64,000 bases of DNA from Flavobacterium sp. (lineage in GTDB: Bacteria > Bacteroidota > Bacteroidia > Flavobacteriales > Flavobacteriaceae): assembly GCA_029946065.1 (NCBI GenBank), contig JAQSDU010000011.1:161527-225526 (forward strand), read 5' to 3'. Made by a program: the position numbers and the translations under genes. Numbering within the stretch: position 1 is the first letter of the stretch; the number at the start of each line of letters is the position of its first letter. The notes below the pieces were generated by a model. It was not told the origin of the DNA. It saw nothing but the letters and a program-made list of their open reading frames with translations, and made no database searches. Below, piece after piece: positions 17,874 to 27,821 of this stretch.

Positions 17874-19799
17874 ATGAAGCTATCTAATATCGATCTTATC
17901 ATCATTGCCGCCTATTTCATTCTTATGATTGCAATTGGTTTTATAATGAAAAACCGCGCCAAACGCAGCAAGGACAATTACCTTATGGCAGGTAAAAAAT
18001 TACCTTGGTACATGCTGGGACTTAGTGATGCAAGTGATATGTTCGATATTTCAGGGACAATGCTATTGGTTAGCATGGCATTTCTTTATGGATTTAAAAG
18101 TGTATGGATACCATGGATGTGGCCGGTGTTCAACCAGGTTTTTCTGATGGTTTTCCTAAGCAAATGGCTGCGACGCAGTAATGCAACAACCGGGGCAGAA
18201 TGGCTCGGAACACGTTTTGGATTGTCGGATAAAGGTGTAAGACAAAGCCATGCGATAGTTGTTGTATTTGCATTGATGCTCTGCATCGGCTACATGGCAT
18301 ATGCGTTTGTCGGCGTTGGTGAATTCCTAGAAATTTTTATTCCGTATGAAGCAATAAAAGAATATATCCCGTTTTTAGACAACCATTTGGAGCGTTTCAC
18401 ACCAGGTACAACAGAATTTGAAACTGCTTTGTATGCCGCAAAAAATTTGACTGCCCAGTTTTATGGTGTGAGTATCTGTGTTGTCGCTACTTTTTACAGC
18501 ATTATAGGTGGGATGCATGGCATTGTACTGGCCGATTTCATCAAATATATGATTATGATCTTCTGCTCTATATGTGTCGGAACAATCGCAATGACACATC
18601 TCGCCAATTCAAACATTGTTATACTTGACCAATTACCACTCGGATGGGATAACCCGCTTTTCGGAAAAGAACTTGGCCTTGACTGGAGCCATATTCTCGC
18701 AGATGCGCAGTTAAAACTACAAAAGGATGGTTATAAATTGTTTTCAGCCATTGTAAGCATGATGTTTTTTTCTGGCGTATTGAAAAGTCTTGCAGGACCT
18801 GCGCCAAACTACGATTGCCAAAAAATATTGAGTACAAAATCTCCTGAGGAGGCTAGTAAAATGAGTGGGTTTATTTCTATTATTCTACTCCCTATCCGTT
18901 ATTTTATGACAATGGGGCTATGCATTTTAGGAGTTCTGTATTTCAAAGAGTTGGCATTACATCATACCGCAGAAGGAATCAATTTTGAAAGTATAATGCC
19001 TGCAGTAATTAATAAGTATTTACCCGTAGGATTGGTCGGATTGGTACTTGCAGGTTTTCTTGGTGCCTTTATGAGCAATTTTTCAGGAACCTTAAATGCT
19101 GGTCAGGCCTACATTGTAAATGATATCTATCTGAAATATTTTAAGCCTGATGCCAGCCGTAAGCAGGTAATCAATATGGGCTACCTATCTGGTACGGTAA
19201 TGGTGATCCTCGGCGTCGGTCTTGGCCTTTTAATTAAAGATGTAAATATGATTTTTAATATCATCACTGCCGGCTTATATGGTGGATTTGTATGCGCTAA
19301 CATATTAAAATGGTACTGGTGGCGCTTTAACGCTAATGGATATTTTTACGGAATGCTCGCAGGTATTATAGCAAGCGCGATTCCTCCGGCGCTATCCGTT
19401 TCGGGCGTTACTCATTATTTTGATGGTACACGGATGTTGTATTTTTTTCCAATTTTTTTCGTAATCCAGTTGATTGCATGTGTAGCAGGCTCTTATGCCG
19501 CACCGCCAACAAATAGTGAAACACTGCTTTCTTTCTACAAAACAGTTCGTCCATGGGGCTTCTGGAAACCCGTACACGAGCAGGCTCTTGCCGAAGATGC
19601 CGCTTTTGAGAGCAATAAGAATTTTGGTATAAATATGCTTAACGTTGGACTGGGTATTTGCGGACAAATATTGCTGACGCTTTTACCTATGTATCTTATC
19701 ATATCCAATTGGAAAGCTTTTATTATAGTATTGCTGTTACTTATAGGTATCGCAATAACAATGAGAAAAACATGGTGGCAACGCCTTAGTGATTATTAA
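17874..19799 (+). CDS. SSS-family sodium:sugar symporter
   Basis: A 641-residue inner-membrane transporter with about 14-15 hydrophobic segments, larger than the roughly 500 residues of minimal SSS proteins because of an extended C terminus. SSS motifs are visible: DNYLMAGKKLPWYMLGLSDASDMFDIS near the N terminus and GFLGAFMSNFSGTLNAGQAYIVNDIY in the middle. It lies between GH26 and GH130, so the expected cargo is mannobiose or a related beta-mannoside moved from periplasm to cytoplasm for epimerisation and phosphorolysis. The substrate is inferred from context. Confidence 0.9.
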   Translation: MKLSNIDLIIIAAYFILMIAIGFIMKNRAKRSKDNYLMAGKKLPWYMLGLSDASDMFDISGTMLLVSMAFLYGFKSVWIPWMWPVFNQVFLMVFLSKWLRRSNATTGAEWLGTRFGLSDKGVRQSHAIVVVFALMLCIGYMAYAFVGVGEFLEIFIPYEAIKEYIPFLDNHLERFTPGTTEFETALYAAKNLTAQFYGVSICVVATFYSIIGGMHGIVLADFIKYMIMIFCSICVGTIAMTHLANSNIVILDQLPLGWDNPLFGKELGLDWSHILADAQLKLQKDGYKLFSAIVSMMFFSGVLKSLAGPAPNYDCQKILSTKSPEEASKMSGFISIILLPIRYFMTMGLCILGVLYFKELALHHTAEGINFESIMPAVINKYLPVGLVGLVLAGFLGAFMSNFSGTLNAGQAYIVNDIYLKYFKPDASRKQVINMGYLSGTVMVILGVGLGLLIKDVNMIFNIITAGLYGGFVCANILKWYWWRFNANGYFYGMLAGIIASAIPPALSVSGVTHYFDGTRMLYFFPIFFVIQLIACVAGSYAAPPTNSETLLSFYKTVRPWGFWKPVHEQALAEDAAFESNKNFGINMLNVGLGICGQILLTLLPMYLIISNWKAFIIVLLLLIGIAITMRKTWWQRLSDY

Positions 19800-19824
19800 A
19801 ATTAAGAATATTAAAAACTGAATT

Positions 19825-21012
19825 ATGCTGAATACACAGCCAATAGAGAAAATCCACAATTTTGATGAGTTGATGAAGCATCATCATGAATTGATCGAAA
19901 AGCCAAATCACCCTTTGAACGCATCAAACGGCGTCTTTAAAAGGTATGAAAACCCCATCTTAACCGCCTCCCACACTCCTGTTGAATGGCGTTATGATTT
20001 AAATGCTAGAACGAATCCTTTCGGCTTGGAACGCATCGGAATTAATGCGACTTTTAACGCAGGGGCCATTAAATGGAATGACAAATATGTTCTGGCAGTG
20101 CGTGTTGAAGGGGCCGACAGAAAATCATTTATTGCTATTGCCGAAAGCCCTAACGGTACGGATAACTTCCGGTTTTGGGAAAAGCCATGCGTAATTCCAC
20201 AAACAGATGTCGCAGATACCAATGTTTATGATATGCGCCTTACCAAGCATGAGGACGGATGGATATACGGAATTTTCTGTACCGAAAGAAAAGATCCAAA
20301 AGCTACCTCTGGCGATACCAGCGCTGCAATTGCCAACGCCGGAATTGCCCGCACAAAAGATTTAGTCCAATGGGAAAGATTACCCGATTTGATATCAAAC
20401 ACAGGACAGCAGCGTAATGTTGTATTACATCCAGAATTTGTCAATGGAAAATATGCCCTTTATACACGCCCGCAAGATGGTTTTATAGACGTGGGAAGTG
20501 GCGGAGGTATTGGTTTGGGATACGTCGATAATATGGAAAATCCTGTAGTGAAAAACGAGAAGATTATATTTGGAAAAGTATATCATACTATTTATGAACT
20601 TAAGAATGGCTTGGGTCCGGCACCAATCAAAACTTCAAAAGGATGGCTCCACATGGCGCATGGTGTTCGCAACACTGCAGCAGGGTTGCGCTACACTTGT
20701 TACTTATTCATGACTGATTTGACTGACATCTCGAAGGTAATCCATATTCCGGGAGGCCATTTCCTAGCGCCGGATAGTTATGAAAGGGTTGGAGACGTTT
20801 CCAATGTGCTGTTTTCTAATGGATGGATAGAAGATAACGACGGTACGGTTTATATTTATTATGCCTCTTCAGACACACGTATGCACGTTGCAGTATCTTC
20901 TATCGAAAAATTAGTTGATTATGTAATGAATACTCCTGAAGATACCTTTACCTCCGCAGGCTCGGTACAGACGATTATTGACATTATCGACAGGAATAAA
21001 GAAATACAATAA
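19825..21012 (+). CDS. GH130 beta-mannoside phosphorylase (mannosylglucose phosphorylase type)
   Basis: A 395-residue cytoplasmic enzyme without signal peptide. It matches the GH130_1 layout known for 4-O-beta-D-mannosyl-D-glucose phosphorylase: EWRYDLNARTNPFGLERIGINATFNAG, YVLAVRVEGADRKSFIA, DTNVYDMRLT with D131 as the proposed general acid, and the phosphate-binding region around TGQQRNVVLHPEF and MAHGVRNTAAGLRY. It would convert mannosyl-glucose plus phosphate to mannose-1-phosphate and glucose. The adjacent AGE epimerase supplies the substrate from mannobiose, with only 3 bases between the genes. Activity on mannobiose itself cannot be excluded. Confidence 0.92.
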   Translation: MLNTQPIEKIHNFDELMKHHHELIEKPNHPLNASNGVFKRYENPILTASHTPVEWRYDLNARTNPFGLERIGINATFNAGAIKWNDKYVLAVRVEGADRKSFIAIAESPNGTDNFRFWEKPCVIPQTDVADTNVYDMRLTKHEDGWIYGIFCTERKDPKATSGDTSAAIANAGIARTKDLVQWERLPDLISNTGQQRNVVLHPEFVNGKYALYTRPQDGFIDVGSGGGIGLGYVDNMENPVVKNEKIIFGKVYHTIYELKNGLGPAPIKTSKGWLHMAHGVRNTAAGLRYTCYLFMTDLTDISKVIHIPGGHFLAPDSYERVGDVSNVLFSNGWIEDNDGTVYIYYASSDTRMHVAVSSIEKLVDYVMNTPEDTFTSAGSVQTIIDIIDRNKEIQ

Positions 21013-21015
21013 CCG

Positions 21016-22230
21016 ATGCCAGACATAAAATTACAGTCGTTTGAAAATCAGCTGAATCATGAACTTGAAAATATATTAAGTTACTGGCTTACCAAAACTT
21101 TCGATTTTAAAAATGAAGGTTATATAGGTCAGATTGATTTTTCTGAAAAACAAAATTTCAAGGCTGTAAAAGGGTCCGTATTAAACGCTCGAATTTTATG
21201 GACCTTTTCAGCGGCGTATCAGATATTTCCAAATGATCGCGTGTTGGGCGGTGCAAAGCGGGCATTTGATTTTATACATAAATATTGCTATAGTAAGAAT
21301 TCAGGTGTTTACTGGAGTGTCACCTCAGAAGGCAAGCCGTTTGATTCAAAAAATCAAATTTATGCATTGGCGTTCACGATATATGGCGCAACAGAATATT
21401 ATCTGATTTCTAAGGATGAACGGGCACTGGATATGGCGAAAGATATTTTCGGACTTATTCAGAAACACAGTTACGACAAAATCAATGGCGGTTATTTTGA
21501 AGCTTTTACTGCCGACTGGAAGCAAATTGAGGATCTGCGACTGAGCGACAAAGATGCAAACGAAAAAAAGACAATGAATACGCATCTTCACATCGTTGAA
21601 GCATATACTAATCTTTACAAAGTTTGGCCAAATGAGGATTTGAAGCTGGCAATCATCAAATTACTCAAAGTTATCGAAACTCATTTTATAAACCACATGT
21701 CAGGGCATCTCAAACTCTTTTTTGACGAAGAGTGGAATGAAAAACCAGACGTTATATCCTACGGGCATGATATAGAGGCCGCATGGTTGTTACTACAATG
21801 TGCTGAGGTAACTAACGAAAAGGATTTGATTGAACGATACCAGAAATATGCCATCTTAATGGCAGATGCAACTTTCGAAGGAATAGATACTAATGACGGT
21901 GGGTTGTGGTATGAGTATCTTCCGTCCGAAAAAATGCTTATAACAGAAAAACATTGGTGGCCGCAATCTGAATTACTTATTGGCTTGTTTAACGCTTGGG
22001 AACTGACAAACGATAAAAAATATCTTGATGCAGTTTATAAAAATTGGGAATTTATTGGTAATCATATACTTGACAAAAAAAACGGCGAATGGATTTGGGG
22101 AATTAATAGCGATAATACTCCTATAAAAAAGGACAAGGTGGGGTTCTGGAAATGTCCCTATCATAACTCAAGAGCCTGTATTGAGATTTTAAAACGAATT
22201 AAAAAGATTGAAAATGAAAAAGCCTATTAG
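21016..22230 (+). CDS. AGE-family cellobiose/mannobiose 2-epimerase
   Basis: A 404-residue cytoplasmic (alpha/alpha)6-barrel epimerase. Family motifs include LNARILWTFSAAYQIF, NTHLHIVEAYTNLY, SYGHDIEAAWLL and KHWWPQSELLIG, which carry the catalytic histidines and the aromatic platform. It should interconvert mannobiose and mannosyl-glucose at the reducing end. The gene is tightly packed between GH130 (3-base gap) and the second GH26 (17-base overlap), which fits the epimerase-phosphorylase route for mannan. No isolated N-acetylglucosamine pathway genes are nearby, so a disaccharide substrate is favoured. Confidence 0.92.
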   Translation: MPDIKLQSFENQLNHELENILSYWLTKTFDFKNEGYIGQIDFSEKQNFKAVKGSVLNARILWTFSAAYQIFPNDRVLGGAKRAFDFIHKYCYSKNSGVYWSVTSEGKPFDSKNQIYALAFTIYGATEYYLISKDERALDMAKDIFGLIQKHSYDKINGGYFEAFTADWKQIEDLRLSDKDANEKKTMNTHLHIVEAYTNLYKVWPNEDLKLAIIKLLKVIETHFINHMSGHLKLFFDEEWNEKPDVISYGHDIEAAWLLLQCAEVTNEKDLIERYQKYAILMADATFEGIDTNDGGLWYEYLPSEKMLITEKHWWPQSELLIGLFNAWELTNDKKYLDAVYKNWEFIGNHILDKKNGEWIWGINSDNTPIKKDKVGFWKCPYHNSRACIEILKRIKKIENEKAY

Positions 22231-23437
22231 TTTAATTTTAGCCATGATTTTCGCAATTGGCTGTTCCTCCGGGAAAGATGATGTCGTTGAAGAAAATCCG
22301 AATCCTCAACCGGTTGAAAATGATATACTCACCACTGCAAATGCACGCAGTTACATGGTTGATCCTAATGCGACCGACGAAACCGTTGCATTATTCTATA
22401 ACTTAAAAAAACTATCCAAAACGAGATTCGCAATTGGTCAACAAGACGCATTCAACAGTTTTTATCAGGATGCTTCCGGCGATTCCGATATCAAAAAAAC
22501 AACAGGCCATGATCCAGCAATGCTAGGCTCTGACTTTATGTTCATAACAGACAAAAATAATACCGGTGAAGCGTCGAACTGGTTTCACCAACAAGAAATA
22601 ATTATTACCAACGACGCAAAAGAAGCCTACAGCAAAGGAATGATCAACATTTTTTGTTGGCACCTTCGCGAACCTTATCACGAGAATTCTTTCTATGCTG
22701 CCGATCTTACTACTGAAGAAAAAGCGTCCGCGTTTCGAAGCATTCTTCCAGGCGGTGCTAACCATGAATGGTTCAAATTAAAATTGAACAAGGTAGCAGA
22801 AGTAGCTTCAAATCTAAAAGATGCAAATAATAAGCTAATTCCGTTTATATTTAGGCCTTTTCACGAATTTGACGGTAGTTGGTTTTGGTGGGGAGCGCAA
22901 TATTGTTCGGCAGACGAATACAAAACGGCTTATCAATTTGTAGTCGATTATTTAAAAAATACAAAAGGCGTCCACAATATACTTTATGCATTTTCTCCTG
23001 ACAATTCCTATAGCACAAGTGCCAATTATCTCAGCCGCTATCCCGGAGATGGGTATGTAGACATTTTAGGCATGGACAACTACGGCGACCTTAATAGCGG
23101 ACAAGGCCAGACAGGTGCTGATCGCGCCAATACCAAATTGAAAATGGTAGACGAATTGGCAAAAACTAAAGTAAAAATTGCTGCGATGACAGAAACAGGC
23201 TATCGTGTGACCCAATCTAATCCTGCTGTTACCAATTGGTTCTCGACATATCTTTATAATACATTGACAGCAAACAATATCGAAATAAGTTTTGTAATGT
23301 TTTGGAACAACAATCTCGACGGATATTATGTACCAGCTCCGGCTGCCTCGAACGCTTCAGACTTTAACAGTTTCTGTGTTAAACCAAGGGCTACACTTAT
23401 CAATAACTTGCCTGATATGTATACCCTTCCTAATTAA
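22214..23437 (+). CDS. Second GH26 beta-mannanase, lipoprotein
   Basis: A 407-residue lipoprotein (MKKPISLILAMIFAIGC, C17, then SSGKDDVVEENPNP). The acidic stretch after the Cys favours surface exposure. GH26 catalytic residues are E218 in FRPFHE, again followed by WFWW, and E327 in MTETGY. I start at ATG 22214 and not at the TTG six bases upstream. The start lies inside the epimerase gene, so translation is likely coupled. It shares the FHE-WFWW and ETGY cores with the GH26 at 16711 but differs in the loops, which suggests different cutting modes rather than a recent duplication. Confidence 0.94.
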   Translation: MKKPISLILAMIFAIGCSSGKDDVVEENPNPQPVENDILTTANARSYMVDPNATDETVALFYNLKKLSKTRFAIGQQDAFNSFYQDASGDSDIKKTTGHDPAMLGSDFMFITDKNNTGEASNWFHQQEIIITNDAKEAYSKGMINIFCWHLREPYHENSFYAADLTTEEKASAFRSILPGGANHEWFKLKLNKVAEVASNLKDANNKLIPFIFRPFHEFDGSWFWWGAQYCSADEYKTAYQFVVDYLKNTKGVHNILYAFSPDNSYSTSANYLSRYPGDGYVDILGMDNYGDLNSGQGQTGADRANTKLKMVDELAKTKVKIAAMTETGYRVTQSNPAVTNWFSTYLYNTLTANNIEISFVMFWNNNLDGYYVPAPAASNASDFNSFCVKPRATLINNLPDMYTLPN

Positions 23438-23451
23438 TTTAGTTCCACGAC

Positions 23452-23988
23452 ATGAAATCATTGATTGCATTTTTATTTTTAATTGTCACCATACCTATAT
23501 TTGCACAAAAGAATTTGATATCGAACGGAAATTTCGATACTGATGCCACAAATTGGCGCGGAGATGCATTGAAATTTAACCGTATTTATAAATATTCAGG
23601 AACCGGCAGCGGCATGATAAACCAGTTTGTTGGTGCTGAATGGAAAGGTGTCGACCAAATTTCTAATATTCCGAAAACCACTTATGCTATTGAATTTACC
23701 GTATTTATAAAATCAGAAGGCATTGAGGGAGGAAAGGAAAATTATAATGCTGGAGTGATGACTATAGAATTTACTACCGCTGTTGGTCAAAGCGTCAGTT
23801 ATGAAAACATTGCTGAGGTAAAAGGTAGCAATGATTGGAAGATGTACAAGCGAATTGTAATATTGCCACCAAATGCGAAACAGTTCCGAACCATGCTCGC
23901 CTTAGCGCAAACGCCAGGAACAATATACTTTGATGACGTTAAAGCAGTTGCACTTTCTGAAGCAGAATATAACGAAATTAAGCATTAA
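23452..23988 (+). CDS. Secreted single-domain carbohydrate-binding protein
   Basis: A 178-residue protein with signal peptide MKSLIAFLFLIVTIPIFAQ and one beta-sandwich domain of the CBM4/9/22-like fold: LISNGNFDTDATNWRG at the N terminus and TIYFDDVKAV at the C terminus are the usual framing strands. No catalytic domain is attached. The likely role is mannan binding, perhaps as a partner of the GH5 mannanase that begins 7 bases downstream; the two may be a split form of a CBM-GH5 enzyme. No lipobox is seen, so it would be periplasmic or released. The family is uncertain. Confidence 0.75.
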   Translation: MKSLIAFLFLIVTIPIFAQKNLISNGNFDTDATNWRGDALKFNRIYKYSGTGSGMINQFVGAEWKGVDQISNIPKTTYAIEFTVFIKSEGIEGGKENYNAGVMTIEFTTAVGQSVSYENIAEVKGSNDWKMYKRIVILPPNAKQFRTMLALAQTPGTIYFDDVKAVALSEAEYNEIKH

Positions 23989-23995
23989 AAAAAAG

Positions 23996-25273
23996 ATGAA
24001 AAAAATTGTACCGATATTATTTTGTTTTGCCGCATCCCTGAATATTTCAGCGCAGTCCTTCATAACGGTGAAGGGAAATCAATTTATAAGAAACGGAAAT
24101 CCTTACTACTACATAGGTGCCAACTACTGGTATGGTGCCATTCTTGGCTCAAAAAAGTATGGCGACCGTGACCGACTCCAACGCGAATTGGATCAGATGC
24201 AGCAAAACGGTATCAACAATCTAAGGGTCTTAGTTGGCGCCGAAGGAGGATTATATGATTATACCGTAACCCCTGCCCTACAGAATCCACAAGGCGAATA
24301 CAACTTGGAATTGTTGGACGGACTCGACTATTTTTTATCAGAAGTCGGAAAACGCAAGATGAATGTGGTTTTATATCTGACAAACAACTGGGAATGGTCA
24401 GGCGGCATGTCGCAATATCTTGAATGGAATGGCTATGGCGAAATTCCGAACCCTAATACAAAACCAGAAAATACTTGGTCCAAATTTATGGATTACGTTT
24501 CAAAATTTCACAGTTGTGTGCCATGCAAAGTTGCCTTAGAAAACCACATTAAATTTATCATTTCCCGAGCCAACAACTATACATCAAAAAAATATACCGA
24601 TGACAGTGCGATAATGGCGTGGCAGGTTGCAAATGAACCACGAATTTTTACCAAGGACAATGAAATTGCTTTTACAGGATGGCTAAATTCAGTCGTCGAT
24701 TTAATTGACAGCATCGATAAAAATCATCTCATTTGCACCGGATCAGAAGGTAGCGCCGGATCAAATGAAGACTTAGCGACCTACGAACGAACACACAGCA
24801 ATCCAAAGATTGACTACGTTACGATGCATATTTGGCCAAAAAACTGGGGCTGGTATAAAGCTGATGACGCAGCCGCTACACTGCCCGGAACAATCGAAAA
24901 AGCTAGCGAATATATCGAGCAACACATCAAAAGTGCCAAAAATCTTAAAAAACCAATCGTTATAGAGGAGTTCGGATTGCCTCGTGAGAACGAAAGTCTG
25001 TTGCCTTCCGCAACAACTATTAATAGGGATAAGCTTTACAAAATGTTCTTCGAAAGGATTGTTAAAAGCAAAAAAAACAAAGATTTCCTTGCAGGTGTAA
25101 ATTTTTGGGGATATGGCGGCGAAGGAAAAGCGGTCAATGAAAAAGGAAAGTGGAATGCGGGCGACGCATTTACTGCAGATCCTCCACAAGAACCTCAGGG
25201 GCTTAATACCGTTTTTTATTCAGACAAATCGACTTTGCAAATGATAAAAGAGTATAACCTGAAACTGAAATAA
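23996..25273 (+). CDS. GH5 endo-beta-1,4-mannanase (GH5_7-like)
   Basis: A 425-residue secreted enzyme (signal peptide to about residue 20, NISAQS). The GH5_7-like pattern is visible: YYIGANYWYGAILG, LRVLVGAEGG, NNWEWSGGMSQYLEW, acid/base E214 in QVANEPR, MHIWPKNWGWY, and nucleophile E325 in VIEEFGLPRE. I chose ATG 23996; the frame upstream overlaps the CBM gene and lacks signal-peptide character. Final gene of the plus-strand arm. It should make internal cuts in mannan or galactomannan, complementing the two GH26 enzymes. Confidence 0.93.
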   Translation: MKKIVPILFCFAASLNISAQSFITVKGNQFIRNGNPYYYIGANYWYGAILGSKKYGDRDRLQRELDQMQQNGINNLRVLVGAEGGLYDYTVTPALQNPQGEYNLELLDGLDYFLSEVGKRKMNVVLYLTNNWEWSGGMSQYLEWNGYGEIPNPNTKPENTWSKFMDYVSKFHSCVPCKVALENHIKFIISRANNYTSKKYTDDSAIMAWQVANEPRIFTKDNEIAFTGWLNSVVDLIDSIDKNHLICTGSEGSAGSNEDLATYERTHSNPKIDYVTMHIWPKNWGWYKADDAAATLPGTIEKASEYIEQHIKSAKNLKKPIVIEEFGLPRENESLLPSATTINRDKLYKMFFERIVKSKKNKDFLAGVNFWGYGGEGKAVNEKGKWNAGDAFTADPPQEPQGLNTVFYSDKSTLQMIKEYNLKLK

Positions 25274-25511
25274 TCAGGACTGTAAAAAAAGTTTCAACTG
25301 AAGATATGCTGCTTGTCTGAAAATTGGTAATATACAACGTGGCAATATTACTAATTGGATTACCGAACTGGTACCGACCATTTATTTGAGTCGAAATTAT
25401 TCCATAGATAAAAATACTCGACAACAACAAACACTGTTGATACGTCTCTTATATCCTATAGTCAGTCTGTTATGGATATGGTTTAAGGTATAACTAATTT
25501 AGCGGGTTCAA

Positions 25512-27794
25512 TTATTTAATCTCGAAACTACCTTCCAGACCTTTGTCAGAACTGCCTCCGACCATAACCTTAAAAGTTCCCGGCTCTAAAATATAGTTTC
25601 CTTCATTGTCGAAAAATCCTAATTCTTTTTCTGTGAGTGTAAAAGTTACGTTTTTTGATTCACCCTTTTTCAAACTGACAAGTTCAAATCCTTTTAATTC
25701 CTTTACAGGTCTGACAACACTTGCAACATCGTCATGTATGTAAAGTTGCGCGACTTCGGTGCCATCAAAGTTACCGGTATTGGTTAGCGTGACACTGACT
25801 TTAACGACTTCACCTTTCTCAAATGATGGCTTATTTATCTTAAGATTGCTGTATTCAAAAGAAGTATAGCTCAATCCGAAACCAAAAGGATAAAGTGGTG
25901 TTTTTTCAACATCGGTATAATGCGACCAAAATACGTTATTGTCGCTGTCAATCGGTCTGCCGGTGCCGTAATTATTATAATAAATCGGAATTTGACCAAC
26001 ATTTCTCGGAAAAGAAATCGGCAATTTCCCACTTGGATTATAATCGCCGTAGAGTACCTGAGCAACCGCATTTCCCGTTTGCGTTCCCAAGTGCCAGGCT
26101 TCAACGATGGCCGGAATATGGTCGGATGCCCAATTGATCGTTAAAGGCCTACCATTATTCAAAACCAGTACGATATTAGGGTTAATTTTGTAGATTGCTT
26201 CCATAAGCGCTTGTTGGTTACCTGGTAAGTCAAGGTTAGTGCGGCTTCGGCCTTCACCACTTTGGAAACCGTGTTCTCCCAAAACCATGACTACTACATC
26301 GGCACCTTTTGCGGCGAGCTTGGCTGCTTCAAATCCAGAGGTATCTGTTGTGTTAAATTTTAGTTCAGCAGTAAAAGTCGTGGCGCCGATAGTCAGGTCG
26401 CTTCCTTTTTCATATTTCAAAGAATTATCCTTGTATTGCTGCATGCCTTCTAAAACAGAAACCGCTGTATTATCGTCTGATGCAATTCTCCAACTGCCAA
26501 GCGGACTGTTCTTGTCGGCTGCCAACGCGCCGATTAAAACAATTTTCTGTCCTGATTTTCCTAGTGGCAAAAGATTGCGATCGTTCTTTAACAACACAAT
26601 TGATCTCTTCGCCATATCCAATACAGCATCATTATTTGCTTTACTTCCAATTGTATTCTTTTCCCTTGTGGGATCGCAATATCGGAAAGGATCATCAAAT
26701 AAACCCAATTCAAATTTAACGCGCAATATTCTCCTTACTGCATCATCTATAAGTCCGATGTTAACTTTTTTGCTATTGACAAGTTTCACCAGTTCTGAAA
26801 CATATAAGTGAGATTCCATATCCATATCTGAACCAGCTACGACTGCCTTTTGTGTTGCGTCGGCACCGTCAGCCGCATAACCATGGGTGATCATTTCTCT
26901 TACTGAAGCCCAATCTGAGACGACAAAACCATCAAATTTCCATTTTCCTTTTAGAATATCGCGCTGAAGAAAACTATTTCCAGTCGCTGGAATGCCATTG
27001 TAAAGATTAAACGAGTTCATAAATGTTTTTACTCCTGCGTCAACCGCTGCTTTGAATGGAGGCAAAACGGTATTATAAAGCATATCATTGCTCATGTCAA
27101 CCCTATTATAATCCCGCCCGGATTCAACAAAACCATAAGCAGCAAAGTGCTTGGCACAAGCAGCAATTGTGTTGTTTTTTGACAGATCATCACCTTGAAA
27201 TCCTTTCACTCTGGCGAATGCAATCTTGCTTCCTAAAAATGGATCTTCGCCTGCACCTTCCATTACACGTCCCCATCTCGGATCTTGTGTTATGTCGACA
27301 TTTGGTCCAAACGTCCAGTTAATTCCAGAAGCCGAAGCTTCATCGGCAGCAACCGCAGCAGATTTTTGAATGGCATCCAAATCCCAACTAGCCGCTTCAG
27401 CAAGTGGAATCGGGCTCAAAGTTTTATAACCGTGTATGACATCAAACCCTATAATCAATGGTATCCCCAAACGGGTTTCTTCCACGCATATTTTTTGTAC
27501 TGCGCGAACTTCTTTCGTTCCTCTAACGGTAAGCATCGAACCTACCCATCCCTTTCTTAAGTGTTCGTATTTCGTTTCGGCAGAACCACTCTTGGGTGCA
27601 GGTCCAGTTACATCCCAAAATCCATTGTATTGGTTCATTTGACCTACCTTCTCTTCGATCGTCATTTCTTTCATCAATAGGTCAATACGTTGCTCAAGCG
27701 TTTTTGATTTATCGAGCCAGGACTTTTTTTGTGCATTCATGGATAATGAAATAAATAAAATGGAAATTCCGAAATAGCATATTTTGTTTTTCAT
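25512..27794 (-). CDS. GH3 beta-glucosidase (periplasmic)
   Basis: A 760-residue enzyme with signal peptide (ISILFISLSMNAQ). It has the GH3 N-terminal barrel with nucleophile D294 in GFVVSDWASV, the KHFAAYG and GAGEDPFLG motifs, the C-terminal alpha/beta domain (VLIGALAADKNSPLGSW, VVMVLGEHGFQSGEGRSR), and a fibronectin-III-like end (GFGLSYTSFEYSNL). The length and order match BglX-type beta-glucosidases. Last in the CE2-like, SASA, GH3 operon, 27 bases after the SASA gene. It would strip non-reducing beta-glucosyl residues from glucomannan oligosaccharides. Confidence 0.93.
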   Translation of the reverse strand: MKNKICYFGISILFISLSMNAQKKSWLDKSKTLEQRIDLLMKEMTIEEKVGQMNQYNGFWDVTGPAPKSGSAETKYEHLRKGWVGSMLTVRGTKEVRAVQKICVEETRLGIPLIIGFDVIHGYKTLSPIPLAEAASWDLDAIQKSAAVAADEASASGINWTFGPNVDITQDPRWGRVMEGAGEDPFLGSKIAFARVKGFQGDDLSKNNTIAACAKHFAAYGFVESGRDYNRVDMSNDMLYNTVLPPFKAAVDAGVKTFMNSFNLYNGIPATGNSFLQRDILKGKWKFDGFVVSDWASVREMITHGYAADGADATQKAVVAGSDMDMESHLYVSELVKLVNSKKVNIGLIDDAVRRILRVKFELGLFDDPFRYCDPTREKNTIGSKANNDAVLDMAKRSIVLLKNDRNLLPLGKSGQKIVLIGALAADKNSPLGSWRIASDDNTAVSVLEGMQQYKDNSLKYEKGSDLTIGATTFTAELKFNTTDTSGFEAAKLAAKGADVVVMVLGEHGFQSGEGRSRTNLDLPGNQQALMEAIYKINPNIVLVLNNGRPLTINWASDHIPAIVEAWHLGTQTGNAVAQVLYGDYNPSGKLPISFPRNVGQIPIYYNNYGTGRPIDSDNNVFWSHYTDVEKTPLYPFGFGLSYTSFEYSNLKINKPSFEKGEVVKVSVTLTNTGNFDGTEVAQLYIHDDVASVVRPVKELKGFELVSLKKGESKNVTFTLTEKELGFFDNEGNYILEPGTFKVMVGGSSDKGLEGSFEIK

Positions 27795-27821
27795 ATATAT
27801 TATAAAATTTCTGATTCGTTA

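Noticed and set aside
25203..25430. 75-residue minus-strand ORF between GH5 and GH3
   Set aside because: It overlaps the end of the GH5 gene and has no recognisable content; the 238-base gap holds no supported feature.
26239..26811. 190-residue plus-strand ORF inside the GH3 gene
   Set aside because: It is fully antisense to a canonical GH3 domain and shows no family features or start signals.
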